From assembly GCF_049310925.1 (NCBI RefSeq), contig NZ_JBMERP010000002.1:62001-126000 (forward strand): 64,000 nt of DNA, written 5' to 3'. Of this stretch, positions 52,207 to 62,075 are shown piece after piece (within the stretch, counting starts at the first letter, position 1; every line of letters begins with the position of its first letter). A program made the translations under genes and the position numbers. The stretch is from Virgibacillus_F sp049310925. GTDB lineage: Bacteria; Bacillota; Bacilli; Bacillales; Amphibacillaceae. The notes under the pieces are model-generated. The model was not told the origin of the DNA. It searched no databases and was given only the letters and a program-made list of their open reading frames with translations.

Positions 52207-52421
52207 TTCAATTAACACGATTAAACGATGATTTATTTACGTTGAACGCTATCATGATTGAGCAGATACAATCCCATCCGGATACAACAATTACACTGAT
52301 AAACGGTAAGAAAATTGTTGTGAAGGAACCTGAAAACGAGGTTACTAGTTTGGTAGCAAGTTTCTATCGTAAACTTGGAATTAGAGAATGTGTAAAAAGG
52401 GTTGGTGGTGAAAATGAGTAG
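52203..52421 (+). CDS. swrD: Swarming motility protein SwrD (YlzI, FlbD family)
   Basis: Small protein that raises flagellar motor power in B. subtilis, needed for swarming. The protein has 72 residues; MIQLTRLNDDLFTLNAIMIE and TLINGKKIVVKE match the FlbD/SwrD family. The ATG has no adjacent ribosome-binding site and overlaps the stop of a 15-codon leader ORF behind a strong hairpin, so translation probably depends on coupling or on the hairpin bringing the upstream site near. It overlaps fliL by eight bases. Confidence 0.93.
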   Translation: MIQLTRLNDDLFTLNAIMIEQIQSHPDTTITLINGKKIVVKEPENEVTSLVASFYRKLGIRECVKRVGGENE

Positions 52422-52836
52422 CGGTTTAGTGAAAACAATGGTTACCTCACTAATCATTATTTTGCTTGGTGGCGTAGTTGCACTCGTAGTTGTACTTAAT
52501 ATGACTGGGGATAAACAAAAAGGTAATGCACAATCTATCGATGAGATTGTAGAACATTCCTATAAATCAACAGAAATAACGACTGATTTACAGGGTGGAA
52601 ACTTTGTACGAATCCAATTTCAGATTGTAACAGGTAGTGAGGATGCAAAAGAAGAAGTGGAAAAAAGAGAGTTTCAGCTGAGAAATATTCTTATTAAAGA
52701 GCTATCTAAGATGAACGCAGAAGATTTTAAGTCTGGATTAGAAAACTTGGAAGATATTGTCAAACTCAGACTTAATGAGGTAATGACTAGTGGGAAAATT
52801 ACTGATGTTGTTACTATTAATAAGATATTGCAATGA
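52414..52836 (+). CDS. fliL: Flagellar basal body-associated protein FliL
   Basis: Single-pass membrane protein that supports stator function. The protein has 140 residues: an N-terminal membrane span (about 8-30) and a FliL domain with FVRIQFQIVTGSED and a C-terminal LRLNEVMTSGKITDVV. ATG 52414 follows GGTGGTGA; an in-frame start at 52402 has no site. It overlaps the swrD end. Confidence 0.94.
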   Translation: MSSGLVKTMVTSLIIILLGGVVALVVVLNMTGDKQKGNAQSIDEIVEHSYKSTEITTDLQGGNFVRIQFQIVTGSEDAKEEVEKREFQLRNILIKELSKMNAEDFKSGLENLEDIVKLRLNEVMTSGKITDVVTINKILQ

Positions 52837-52871
52837 CTATAAATACTCCATAATGGAGGTGAGGTTTTTAC

Positions 52872-53867
52872 GTGGAAGAAGTATTATCACAAAACGAGAT
52901 TGATGCGTTATTGTCAGCCATTTCATCTGGTGAAATGAATGCAGATGAATTAAAAAAAGAAGAAAAAGAGAAGAAAGTTCGAGTCTATGATTTTAAAAGA
53001 GCACTACGTTTTTCTAAAGATCAAGTTAGAAGTCTATCAAGGATACACGAAAATTATGCCCGCTTATTAACTACATTTTTTTCGGCACAACTTAGAACCT
53101 ATGTGAACATAACTGTTGCCTCAGTGGATCAAATTCCGTATGAAGAATTTATTCGGTCTGTACCTAAGATGACTATTTTAAACATTTACAGTGTTGCTCC
53201 ATTAGAGGGTCGTATACTGATGGAAGTAAATCCTAATATTGCGTATGGCATGCTTGATAGGGTTTTAGGTGGTAAAGGAAGCAGTGTGAATAAAGTTGAT
53301 AATTTAACAGAAATTGAAACCATGTTAATGTCTCAACTGTTTGAGAAAGCAATTGTTAATCTCCAGGAAGCATGGTCTTCATTAGTAGAAATTGATCCAG
53401 TTTTGGAAGAATTCGAAGTAAATCCACAGTTTTTACAAATGGTCTCGCCTAATGAAACTGTTATCATTGTGTCTTTAAATACCAATATTGGTGAGACTAG
53501 TGGCTTGATTAATATTTGTATTCCACATATTGTACTGGAACCAATTATTCCTAAATTATCCGTACACTACTGGATGCAAACTTCCACCAAAAACAGAGAC
53601 CCGGAAACCTACGACAAGCTTACAGAAAATATAAAACTAACGAAGGTTGAAGCAAAAGCAGTGTTAGGTGAAACAACGATTAACATTGAAGAATTCTTAG
53701 GGATGAAAAACGGTGACATTATGAATTTAAGCCAAGCTATAGATGATCCTTTAACGTTGGAAATTAATAATGAACCCAAATTTTACGTCCAACCAGGTAG
53801 ACTACGGAATAAATTATCCGTACAAGTATTAGGAGAAATAGAGGGGGGAAACAGGGATGATGAGTGA
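52872..53867 (+). CDS. fliM: Flagellar motor switch protein FliM
   Basis: C-ring protein that binds CheY-P. The protein has 331 residues. The N-terminal CheY-P peptide is EVLSQNEIDALLSAI; the middle domain has the family stretch LEGRILMEVNPNIAYGMLDR; the C-terminal SpoA domain begins near residue 255. The start is GTG 52872 behind GGAGGTGAGG. Overlaps fliY. Confidence 0.97.
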   Translation: MEEVLSQNEIDALLSAISSGEMNADELKKEEKEKKVRVYDFKRALRFSKDQVRSLSRIHENYARLLTTFFSAQLRTYVNITVASVDQIPYEEFIRSVPKMTILNIYSVAPLEGRILMEVNPNIAYGMLDRVLGGKGSSVNKVDNLTEIETMLMSQLFEKAIVNLQEAWSSLVEIDPVLEEFEVNPQFLQMVSPNETVIIVSLNTNIGETSGLINICIPHIVLEPIIPKLSVHYWMQTSTKNRDPETYDKLTENIKLTKVEAKAVLGETTINIEEFLGMKNGDIMNLSQAIDDPLTLEINNEPKFYVQPGRLRNKLSVQVLGEIEGGNRDDE

Positions 53868-55017
53868 TGGCATGCTTTCCCAGGATGAAATTGACGCACT
53901 ACTAAAAGTAGGGCAAGACGATGATGAGTTTGAAAACAAAGAAACAAACAATATAGATACATCTAATTACTTGACTAGCATCGAAGTAGACGCGCTCGGC
54001 GAAATAGGTAACATATCTTTTGGGAGCTCTGCAACTACACTATCTACTTTACTTAATCAAAAAGTTGAGATAACAACTCCAGAGGTGACTGTAATTAAAC
54101 AGGAAGATGTCACAGACGAATTCACTTTTGATCATTTAAGTGTAAAAGTAGAATATGTAGATGGATTTATTGGACAAAACGTTTTTGTTATCAAGTCGGA
54201 AGATGCATCAATAATATCTGATATTATGCTTGGTGGCGATGGTACTAATCCATCAGAAGAATTAACTGACATACACGTAAGTGCTGTTCAGGAGGCAATG
54301 AATCAAATGATGGGTGCTGCTGCAACCAGCATGTCGACCATATTTAATAAAAAAATTGATATATCACCACCAACTGTAAAAAAACAACAGGCTTCTAACA
54401 ATAAAAGTATTGATTTGAATGAATCAAATGACGTCTTTGTTAAAGTTTCCTTTCAATTAAAGGTAGGAACTCTAATTGACTCAAACATTATGCAGTTAAT
54501 TCCAATTCCATTTGCAAATCAACTGGTTGAAGAGTTAATGAAACAATCACAACAGGAATCAAAGGAAGAACAGGCCGCTGCAGTTGAACAAGTGGAGAGA
54601 GAAAAAGCGAGTGAGCAAACTTCACAGACTCAAAAACAGGAAACAGTACAACAGTCGAGTCAGAAATTCCTTGGTAAAAATGCTGCCCAATCTTCAAACA
54701 ACGTTCATCAAGCAACATTTTCTCAATTTGAACAAGTGGAACTTAGTAGTAACGAGCAACGGAACCTGGATTTACTCTTGGATATACCTTTAAAGGTTTC
54801 AGTCGAACTTGGACGTACAAAGAGAACAATAAAAGACGTACTGGATTTGTCTCCTGGCGCAATAATTGAATTAGACAAATTAGCAGGAGAACCAGTAGAC
54901 ATATTTGTGAACGACAAGCTAATTGCTAAAGGTGAAGTTGTAGTTATAGATGAAAACTTTGGGGTACGTCTAACAGATATCCTCAGTCAGTCTGAAAGGC
55001 TAAAGAAACTAAAATAA
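53857..55017 (+). CDS. fliY: Flagellar motor switch phosphatase FliY
   Basis: C-ring protein of Bacillus that also dephosphorylates CheY-P. The protein has 386 residues: an N-terminal CheY-P-binding peptide (GMLSQDEIDALLKVG), a CheC-like phosphatase domain with two active regions (EIGNISFGSSATTLS and VQEAMNQMMGAAATS), a Gln/Ser-rich linker, and a C-terminal FliN-type SpoA domain (LDIPLKVSVELGRTKRTIKD). ATG 53857 follows GAGGGGGG and overlaps fliM by 11 bases. Confidence 0.97.
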   Translation: MMSDGMLSQDEIDALLKVGQDDDEFENKETNNIDTSNYLTSIEVDALGEIGNISFGSSATTLSTLLNQKVEITTPEVTVIKQEDVTDEFTFDHLSVKVEYVDGFIGQNVFVIKSEDASIISDIMLGGDGTNPSEELTDIHVSAVQEAMNQMMGAAATSMSTIFNKKIDISPPTVKKQQASNNKSIDLNESNDVFVKVSFQLKVGTLIDSNIMQLIPIPFANQLVEELMKQSQQESKEEQAAAVEQVEREKASEQTSQTQKQETVQQSSQKFLGKNAAQSSNNVHQATFSQFEQVELSSNEQRNLDLLLDIPLKVSVELGRTKRTIKDVLDLSPGAIIELDKLAGEPVDIFVNDKLIAKGEVVVIDENFGVRLTDILSQSERLKKLK

Positions 55018-55038
55018 AACTATCAGGAGGAAAAACTA

Positions 55039-55401
55039 ATGGGACAGCGTATATTAATTGTTGACGATGCAGCTTTTATGAGAATGATGATAAAAGATAT
55101 TTTAAGTAAAAATGGATTTGATGTGGTTGGGGAAGCACAAGACGGTGCTGAAGCTATTGAAAAATATAATGAACTACAACCAGATTTGGTAACCATGGAT
55201 ATTACAATGCCAGAAATGGATGGTATAACTTCTTTAAAAAAAATAAAAGAAGAAAATCCGCAGGCGAAAATAATTATGTGCTCAGCAATGGGACAGCAAG
55301 CTATGGTCATTGATGCTATCCAGGCTGGGGCAAAGGACTTTATTGTTAAACCATTCCAAGCTGACCGCGTAATTGAAGCAATACAAAAGGCTTTAGACTA
55401 A
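55039..55401 (+). CDS. cheY: Chemotaxis response regulator CheY
   Basis: Single-domain receiver that, when phosphorylated by CheA, binds FliM/FliY. The protein has 120 residues. Acidic pocket D9-D10, phospho-acceptor D54 (TMDITMPEMDG), S82 and K104 (IVKPFQ) are all present. CAGGAGGAA precedes the ATG. Operon position is as in B. subtilis. Confidence 0.98.
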   Translation: MGQRILIVDDAAFMRMMIKDILSKNGFDVVGEAQDGAEAIEKYNELQPDLVTMDITMPEMDGITSLKKIKEENPQAKIIMCSAMGQQAMVIDAIQAGAKDFIVKPFQADRVIEAIQKALD

Positions 55402-55408
55402 AAAGCGA

Positions 55409-56068
55409 ATGAATATGCTACTTAAAAAAATCGGGATTTGTATTTGCTTAATAAGTGCATACTTTCTGGGGTTTGGATATACCTTACAGGTTTCTGCGGC
55501 CGAACCAAATGCTAAGGAATGTTTGGAAAAAGAAGTTGATTGTAATGAGTTAAAAAATAATAGTACTGATGGAACGACAAATATTGTAGGTAAGAATGAA
55601 GACAGTTCTATCGTATTTGATTTAGTGAAAATGGTTTTTGCTTTAATACTTGTTTTAGCACTCATCTATTTATTATTAAAGTTTTTAAGTAAACGAAATA
55701 AAGTTTTTCAACAGGTTAGAGCTCTTGAAAATATAGGCGGAATTTCTGTAGGGCAAAACAAATCTATTCAAATAATACGTATTTCTAACCGAATATACAT
55801 AGTTGGTGTTGGTGAAAATGTAGAATTACTACATGAGATTACAAGTGAAAAAGAAAAGGACGAATTACTAAATCTAAATCAAACAAATGAATTTCAGGCA
55901 GGTTCGTTAATTTCTTCTTTTTTCAAGCAGAAGAACAATAATGATCATTCAACAACTCAAACGAAAACCGATTTTAAAAATCTTTTTACAACAGAGCTTG
56001 ATAAATTAAAAGATGGCAGAAGCAAGTTAATTAATCACCATAAACGAAAAGGTGATAAAGATGAATGA
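55409..56068 (+). CDS. fliZ: Flagellar biosynthetic protein FliZ (FliO)
   Basis: Membrane protein that helps assemble the FliP-FliR export gate. The protein has 219 residues: an N-terminal signal-like segment (about 5-28, ending in a VSAAE-type cleavage site), an extracytoplasmic linker, one membrane span (about 73-93) and a FliO domain with RALENIGGISVGQNKSIQII. The ribosome-binding site is weak. A Lys/Asn-rich tail overlaps fliP. Confidence 0.9.
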   Translation: MNMLLKKIGICICLISAYFLGFGYTLQVSAAEPNAKECLEKEVDCNELKNNSTDGTTNIVGKNEDSSIVFDLVKMVFALILVLALIYLLLKFLSKRNKVFQQVRALENIGGISVGQNKSIQIIRISNRIYIVGVGENVELLHEITSEKEKDELLNLNQTNEFQAGSLISSFFKQKNNNDHSTTQTKTDFKNLFTTELDKLKDGRSKLINHHKRKGDKDE

Positions 56069-56726
56069 ATTTGTAGATATGTTTTCCAGTTCAAACCCAG
56101 AGTCTGTTGCAACGTCTGTAAAGTTATTATTACTATTAACTGTATTGTCACTCGCACCAAGTATATTAATCTTAATGACTAGTTTTACAAGAATTATTAT
56201 TGTACTATCCTTTGTTCGAACGTCTCTGGCAACACAACAAATGCCCCCGAACCAGGTACTGATTGGACTTGCTTTGTTTTTAACATTTTTCATAATGGCA
56301 CCAACATTTAATGAAGTTAATGAAGAGGCACTTCAGCCTCTTTTCAATGAAGAAATAGGTTTGGACGAGGCATATGATCGTGCTAGTGCACCAATGAAGG
56401 ATTTCATGGCAGCAAACACAAGACAAAAAGACTTGGCTCTATTTATGAATTATGCGGAAATGGACAAACCAGAAACAGTGCAGGATATACCCATGACCAC
56501 ATTAGTGCCAGCTTATGCAATTAGTGAATTGAAAACGGCTTTTCAGATGGGTTTTATGATATTCGTACCATTTTTAATAATTGATATGGCAGTTGCTAGT
56601 GTTCTAATGTCAATGGGTATGATGATGCTTCCACCTGTTATGATTTCGTTGCCATTTAAGATTTTATTATTTGTGTTAGTTGATGGCTGGTATCTTATCA
56701 CCCGTTCATTACTAGAGGGATTCTAA
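56061..56726 (+). CDS. fliP: Flagellar export gate protein FliP
   Basis: Main pore-forming gate protein. The protein has 221 residues with four membrane spans. FliP motifs: SFTRIIIVLSFVRTSLATQQ, then PPNQVLIGLALFLTFF, and VPAYAISELKTAFQMGF. There is no cleaved signal peptide, as in Bacillus. ATG 56061 follows AAAAGGTG within the fliZ end. Confidence 0.97.
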   Translation: MNEFVDMFSSSNPESVATSVKLLLLLTVLSLAPSILILMTSFTRIIIVLSFVRTSLATQQMPPNQVLIGLALFLTFFIMAPTFNEVNEEALQPLFNEEIGLDEAYDRASAPMKDFMAANTRQKDLALFMNYAEMDKPETVQDIPMTTLVPAYAISELKTAFQMGFMIFVPFLIIDMAVASVLMSMGMMMLPPVMISLPFKILLFVLVDGWYLITRSLLEGF

Positions 56727-56771
56727 TGAATAAATACGGTAGTTTTTTAATGTATAGAGGGGATGGTTTGT

Positions 56772-57041
56772 ATGAGTAGTGAATTTGTTTTAACACTAGC
56801 AGAAAAAGGCATTTATACGATATTACTTGTTTCTGGACCTTTATTAATACTGGCGCTGGCAATTGGGCTCTTAGTGAGTATTTTCCAGGCGACCACACAG
56901 ATTCAGGAACAAACACTAGCATTCATTCCAAAAATTGTCTCTGTCTTTCTTGGATTAATTTTCTTTGGACCATGGATGTTAACAAAAATGGTCGAGTTTA
57001 CAGCTGATATATATCAAAATTTAAATCAGTTTGTTGGGTAA
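56772..57041 (+). CDS. fliQ: Flagellar export gate protein FliQ
   Basis: Small two-span gate protein, 89 residues. MSSEFVLTLAEKGIYTILLV and SIFQATTQIQEQTLAFIPKI are nearly identical to B. subtilis. ATG 56772 has GAGGGG at nine bases; ATG 56763 directly touches that site and is unlikely. Confidence 0.96.
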   Translation: MSSEFVLTLAEKGIYTILLVSGPLLILALAIGLLVSIFQATTQIQEQTLAFIPKIVSVFLGLIFFGPWMLTKMVEFTADIYQNLNQFVG

Positions 57042-57044
57042 AGC

Positions 57045-57824
57045 ATGTTAGATATTATAAATTTAGCAAGTATACCCACATTTTTATTAATATTTGTTCG
57101 AGTAACAGCCTTTTTTGTTGCCTTACCACTTTTTTCATACAAAACTATACCGAATCATTTTAAAATAGGCTTTAGTTTTTTTCTTGCATTCATTATGTTT
57201 TACACTGTTGAATCTCCAATAATACCTATTGATGATACATTTGTTCTGTTACTTGTTAAAGAAGCGATTGTGGGATTGTTAATTGGTCTATTAGCTTATA
57301 TTATACTGTCCGCAATTCAAATAGCAGGTGGTTTGATAGATTTTCAAATGGGATTTGCAATCGCAAACGTAATTGATCCACAAACAGGAGCACAAAGCCC
57401 TTTAACTGGTCAATATTTTTACATTATTGCACTTTTATTCTTATTATCGGTTAATGGGCACCATTTGTTTATAGATGGAATCTTTTTTAGTTACAATTTA
57501 ATACCCATTGATGTTTTCGTACCTTTTCAAAATGAATCTTTAGTGAACTTTGTAATTGAAACCTTTAATAAAATGTTTGTTATAGCCTTTCAAATGGCTA
57601 TCCCAATTGTAGGATGCTTATTTTTAGTCGATGTTGCACTTGGGATTATTGCACGAACTGTTCCTCAACTAAACGTTTTCGTGGTAGGCTTACCACTTAA
57701 AATATTTGTAAGCTTTGTTGCAATGTTGTTTTTTTTAAGCTTATATATGGTCTTGGTGAAAAGCTTGTTTGAAACAATGTTTAATGCCATGCATCATTTA
57801 ATGCAGTTAATGGGAGGGGCTTAA
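57045..57824 (+). CDS. fliR: Flagellar export gate protein FliR
   Basis: Gate protein with six membrane spans, 259 residues. Family marks: LIFVRVTAFFVALPLFSYKT, QIAGGLIDFQMGFAIANVID and PTGAQ-like QTGAQSPLTGQ. It starts three bases after fliQ. Its last codons carry GGGAGGGG, the ribosome-binding site for flhB. Confidence 0.96.
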   Translation: MLDIINLASIPTFLLIFVRVTAFFVALPLFSYKTIPNHFKIGFSFFLAFIMFYTVESPIIPIDDTFVLLLVKEAIVGLLIGLLAYIILSAIQIAGGLIDFQMGFAIANVIDPQTGAQSPLTGQYFYIIALLFLLSVNGHHLFIDGIFFSYNLIPIDVFVPFQNESLVNFVIETFNKMFVIAFQMAIPIVGCLFLVDVALGIIARTVPQLNVFVVGLPLKIFVSFVAMLFFLSLYMVLVKSLFETMFNAMHHLMQLMGGA

Positions 57825-57825
57825 C

Positions 57826-58905
57826 ATTCAATTAAAATTGGATCTTCAATTTTTTGCAGGTGAAAAGACAGAAAAAGCAACCCCCAAAAAAAGACAAGAT
57901 TCCAGAAAAAAAGGACAGGTTGCAAAAAGCCAGGACATTAACACGGCATTCCTCTTATTTTTTTGTTTTTTACTCTTATCTGTGTTTGGAAGTAATATGG
58001 GATCAGGTCTTACGGCGCTATACAAAACAGCTTTCACTGAATATATTCACTGGGACTTAACAGAAAGTAATGTCCACCAGGTTTTTGTGGAAGGAACCAT
58101 TGAAACTGCAAAAATCATTGCACCAATAATGGGGATCGCTATCGTCGCTGGATTGGTATCGAATTTTACACAAATTGGTTTCTTATTTACAACAGAACCA
58201 CTGAAAATAGATTTGAAAAAGTTAGACCCAATCCAGGGTGCAAAAAGAATATTTTCTGCCCGTGCATTAGTTGAGTTAGCAAAATCTTTATTTAAAATTG
58301 TTTTTATGGGTCTTATAACGTTTGGGCTTATATGGTTTTATAAAGACGACATGATGATGATCTCGTTTAAAACTGCTGAAAGTGCTTTATCCTTTTTCGG
58401 TCAAATTACTATTATAATGGGGATTGCAGCAGCGCTTACGTTATTATTTATTGCAGTATTTGACTATGCTTATCAAAAGTTTGATTTCGAGAAAAATATA
58501 AAAATGTCAAAGAATGATATCAAAGATGAGCACAAAAATATGGAGGGTGACCCCTTAATAAAATCAAAAATCAAGGAGAAGCAAAGGCAAATGGCAGCCA
58601 GGAGGATGATGAGTGAGGTTCCGACGGCTGACGTGGTTATTACAAACCCAACTCATTTTGCGATTGCAATTAAATATGATGAAGCGAAAGCAAGCGCTCC
58701 ATTCGTAGTAGCAAAAGGAATGGACCATACCGCACTTCGAATCAAAGAAATTGCAAAAAAAAATCATGTTATGACTGTCGAAAATAGACAATTAGCACGA
58801 GCGCTATACAGTGCAATTGACATTGGTAATAGTATACCAGAAGAATATTTTCAGGCTGTTGCCGAGGTTTTAGCTTATGTCTATCGATTAGAGAAGAAAG
58901 TATAG
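57826..58905 (+). CDS. flhB: Flagellar export switch protein FlhB (apparent ATT start)
   Basis: Gate-associated autoprotease that changes export specificity after hook completion. The protein has 359 residues from 57826: four membrane spans in the N-terminal half and a cytoplasmic domain with the cleavage motif NPTH (TNPTHFAIAIKYDE). Read from ATT 57826 the N-terminus is (I)QLKLDLQFFAGEKTEKATP, the same length as B. subtilis MKLRVDLQFFAGEKTEKATP. GGGAGGGG lies six bases before this ATT. The first standard start, TTG 57838, would be 18 bases away and drop four conserved residues. AUU initiation is inference. Confidence 0.93.
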   Translation: MQLKLDLQFFAGEKTEKATPKKRQDSRKKGQVAKSQDINTAFLLFFCFLLLSVFGSNMGSGLTALYKTAFTEYIHWDLTESNVHQVFVEGTIETAKIIAPIMGIAIVAGLVSNFTQIGFLFTTEPLKIDLKKLDPIQGAKRIFSARALVELAKSLFKIVFMGLITFGLIWFYKDDMMMISFKTAESALSFFGQITIIMGIAAALTLLFIAVFDYAYQKFDFEKNIKMSKNDIKDEHKNMEGDPLIKSKIKEKQRQMAARRMMSEVPTADVVITNPTHFAIAIKYDEAKASAPFVVAKGMDHTALRIKEIAKKNHVMTVENRQLARALYSAIDIGNSIPEEYFQAVAEVLAYVYRLEKKV

Positions 58906-58920
58906 GTAGGGGGGAAATCC

Positions 58921-60954
58921 ATGAAGGCACGAGATTTATCGGTTTTATTAGGCGTAATTTTAATCATTACAATGCTTGTCGTCCCACTACCGGGATGGCT
59001 ATTGAGTATTCTAATTTTATGCAACATTATTCTAGCTCTTATTGTTATTTTAGTATCAATGAATACACAGGAAGCATTACAATTCTCTATATTTCCATCC
59101 CTATTGTTATTATTAACTCTCTTTCGATTAGCATTAAACGTCTCGACGACCAGATCAATTCTTTCTGACGGTGATGCTGGAGGCGTTGTGGAAACATTCG
59201 GTTCATTTGTAATTGGTGGCAACCCCTTGGTGGGTTTTGTTGTATTTATCATACTTGTTATTATTCAGTTTTTAGTTATCACAAAAGGTGCAGAACGTGT
59301 TTCTGAAGTTGCAGCTAGATTTTCCTTAGATGCAATGCCAGGAAAACAAATGAGTATAGATGCTGACCTAAATGCCGGTTTAATTTCCGAACATCAAGCT
59401 AAAGAGCGCAGGGAAAAAGTAGAAAATGAAGCTGATTTTCACGGTGCGATGGATGGAGCGAGTAAGTTCGTAAAAGGAGATGCAATCGCAGGGATTATTA
59501 TCGTACTCATTAATATTGTGTTTGGAATAATCATTGGTATGCTTCAAATGGAGATGTCGTTTCAGGAATCACTGGATACATTTATGCGCCTAACGATTGG
59601 TGATGGGTTAGTAAGTCAAATACCTGCACTATTGATTGCAACTGCTACAGGTATAATTGTTACACGTGCTTCCTCAAAAGGGAATTTGGGTACTGATGTT
59701 ACCGGTCAGTTACTGCAATATCCTAAACTTTTATTCATTGCGGCAGGAGCTATTTTTCTACTAGGATTGACTCCAATTAACTTTTTATTAACCACATCGT
59801 TGGCAGCGTTGTTGGCATTAAGTGGCTATATGTTACTAAAACAAGCAGAAAAAGTTGAAGAACCAGATATTGAGGAAGAGGAACAGTCAGAAAGTTCTGC
59901 AATGAAATCCCCCGAAAATGTAGTGAATCTATTAAACATGGATCCAATCGAATTTGAATTTGGATATGCACTGATACCATTAGTTGATGCGAGTCAAGGT
60001 GGTGACCTACTTGATAGAGTTATTATGATCCGGAGACAGTTAGCTATTGAACTTGGTGTTGTGATTCCGGTTGTTCGTATACGCGACAATATTCAGCTTA
60101 ACCCTAACGAGTATCGATTGAAAATTAAAGGAAATGAAGTTGCTTTCGGAGAGCTCTTGCTTGACCACTTTTTAGCTATGACCCCTGGTTTGGACGACGA
60201 CGACCTGGAGGGAATTGACACAAAGGAACCTGCATTCGGTCTTCCTGCAAAATGGATAAGTGAAGAAGTGAAGGATGAGGCTGAGCTGTCAGGTTACACT
60301 GTTGTTGATCCCCCATCAGTTGTGTCAACACACATAACAGAGGTAATAAAGAAACATGCACATACTTTATTGGGTCGACAGGAAACGAAACAATTGATTG
60401 ATCACTTAAAGGAAAGCTATCCAATTCTAGTTGAAGAGGTAACACCAGAGCCGTTGTCATTTGGAGAAGTACAAAAAGTGTTGGCCAAATTATTAAGAGA
60501 AAATGTTTCTATCCGCAACTTACCAATTATCTTTGAAACGTTAGCTGACTTTGCAAAAATGACAAATGATACAGATTTGTTAGCAGAGTATGCCAGACAA
60601 TCATTATCACAGCAAATCACCAAGCAATATGTACATGACGACATGTCGTTGAAAGTTATTACTGTTTCTGGGGCTGTCGAGAAAATGATAGCCGAGAATA
60701 TCCAGCAAACAGAACATGGAAACTATTTATCTCTCGATCCAGATTCACAGCAGCTAATTATAAAAACAGTAAGTGAAGAGGTAGAAAGAATAGCATTGCA
60801 GGAAGATACTGCAATATTATTGTGCTCACCTGCAGTACGAATGTATCTAAAACAATTAGTTGAGCGGTTTTTACCTCAAGTTGTTGTATTGTCATACAAT
60901 GAGCTTGAACCAAGTGTCCAAGTACAAAGTGTAGGGGTGGTGAATGTAGCATGA
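58921..60954 (+). CDS. flhA: Flagellar export apparatus protein FlhA
   Basis: Large gate component and chaperone-substrate docking platform. The protein has 677 residues: about eight membrane spans in the first 310, with the FHIPEP-region stretch TLFRLALNVSTTRSIL and RFSLDAMPGKQMSIDADLN, and a cytoplasmic C-domain (about 345-677). TAGGGGGGAAA precedes the ATG. Its stop overlaps the flhF start (ATGA). Confidence 0.98.
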   Translation: MKARDLSVLLGVILIITMLVVPLPGWLLSILILCNIILALIVILVSMNTQEALQFSIFPSLLLLLTLFRLALNVSTTRSILSDGDAGGVVETFGSFVIGGNPLVGFVVFIILVIIQFLVITKGAERVSEVAARFSLDAMPGKQMSIDADLNAGLISEHQAKERREKVENEADFHGAMDGASKFVKGDAIAGIIIVLINIVFGIIIGMLQMEMSFQESLDTFMRLTIGDGLVSQIPALLIATATGIIVTRASSKGNLGTDVTGQLLQYPKLLFIAAGAIFLLGLTPINFLLTTSLAALLALSGYMLLKQAEKVEEPDIEEEEQSESSAMKSPENVVNLLNMDPIEFEFGYALIPLVDASQGGDLLDRVIMIRRQLAIELGVVIPVVRIRDNIQLNPNEYRLKIKGNEVAFGELLLDHFLAMTPGLDDDDLEGIDTKEPAFGLPAKWISEEVKDEAELSGYTVVDPPSVVSTHITEVIKKHAHTLLGRQETKQLIDHLKESYPILVEEVTPEPLSFGEVQKVLAKLLRENVSIRNLPIIFETLADFAKMTNDTDLLAEYARQSLSQQITKQYVHDDMSLKVITVSGAVEKMIAENIQQTEHGNYLSLDPDSQQLIIKTVSEEVERIALQEDTAILLCSPAVRMYLKQLVERFLPQVVVLSYNELEPSVQVQSVGVVNVA

Positions 60955-62075
60955 GAGTAAAAAAATATGTAGCGGCAACTATGCCGGAAGCTATGCATCA
61001 AATTCGCAAGGAACTTGGTGTCGATGCGGTAATACTAAATTCAAAAGAAGTTAGAAACGGAAAACTTTTTGGTTTATTTAAAAAAAGAAACATCGAAGTG
61101 ATTGCAGCGCTTGATCCAGAGCCGAAAATGCCAAAGCCAAAAGTGAAGAATGAATTACCTGACATAAATATAGATAAAAAAACCGGAAATTCTCATGTGA
61201 AAAATGACTCCAATGTGCTTAACGAAATTAAACAACTCAAGAAATTAGTTGAGTTTCAAAATCAACAGGTCAAATCAAAGTTCAGTACACAGTACAATAT
61301 TGTTTATCAACACTTAATGTCCCAGGAAGTTTCAGAATCGTTAGCGGCGGAAATTGTCAATTCTATTATTGAAAAGCATGGAGAAAACAATGATTTTGAT
61401 CAACATACTATCTTTCAGGACACAATGAAAGAAATTACGAATCGTATTTCCTCCCTTTCGTTTGAAGGAATTACGTATGACAAAAAAATCATTCATTTTG
61501 TAGGGCCAACTGGAGTCGGTAAAACGACCTCGATCGCAAAAGTTGCTGCAAAAAGTATGTTAAAGGATCAGAAAAAGGTTGCATTCATTACTGCTGATAC
61601 GTATAGAATCGCAGCTATCGAACAGTTAAAAACGTATGCTCAAATACTCGATGTACCTTTAGAGGTAGCTTATGATATTAAAGATTATAAGAATGCGGTG
61701 GAAAAGTTTTCCGATTTTGATTTGATACTTGTTGATACAGCAGGCCGAAACTTTCGTGATGAAAGATTTGTACATGAATTGAAGCAAAGCATTGATTTTA
61801 ATAACGAAATTGAAACATACCTTGTGTTATCTTTAACTGCAAAACCGAATGATTTACAAAAAATTAGTGAACAGTTTAAACATATTCCTATAAAAGAGTA
61901 TATCTTTACCAAAATTGATGAAACAAGACAATATGGCAGTATGCTAAACATTGCACTTGCAAACAAAACAGGAATTGCCTATATGACAAATGGTCAGGAT
62001 GTACCTGATGATATCATAAAACCTAACCCTCAAAAAATTAGTGAGTATATAGTTGGTGAATACCGTGATGAATGA
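60951..62075 (+). CDS. flhF: Flagellar SRP-type GTPase FlhF
   Basis: Third SRP GTPase, sets flagellar position. The protein has 374 residues: a basic N-terminal B domain, a linker, and the NG domain with VGPTGVGKTTSIAKVAAK, DTAGRNFRD and TKIDETRQYGS. It overlaps flhA by four bases and encodes within its end the ribosome-binding site for flhG. Confidence 0.97.
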   Translation: MRVKKYVAATMPEAMHQIRKELGVDAVILNSKEVRNGKLFGLFKKRNIEVIAALDPEPKMPKPKVKNELPDINIDKKTGNSHVKNDSNVLNEIKQLKKLVEFQNQQVKSKFSTQYNIVYQHLMSQEVSESLAAEIVNSIIEKHGENNDFDQHTIFQDTMKEITNRISSLSFEGITYDKKIIHFVGPTGVGKTTSIAKVAAKSMLKDQKKVAFITADTYRIAAIEQLKTYAQILDVPLEVAYDIKDYKNAVEKFSDFDLILVDTAGRNFRDERFVHELKQSIDFNNEIETYLVLSLTAKPNDLQKISEQFKHIPIKEYIFTKIDETRQYGSMLNIALANKTGIAYMTNGQDVPDDIIKPNPQKISEYIVGEYRDE

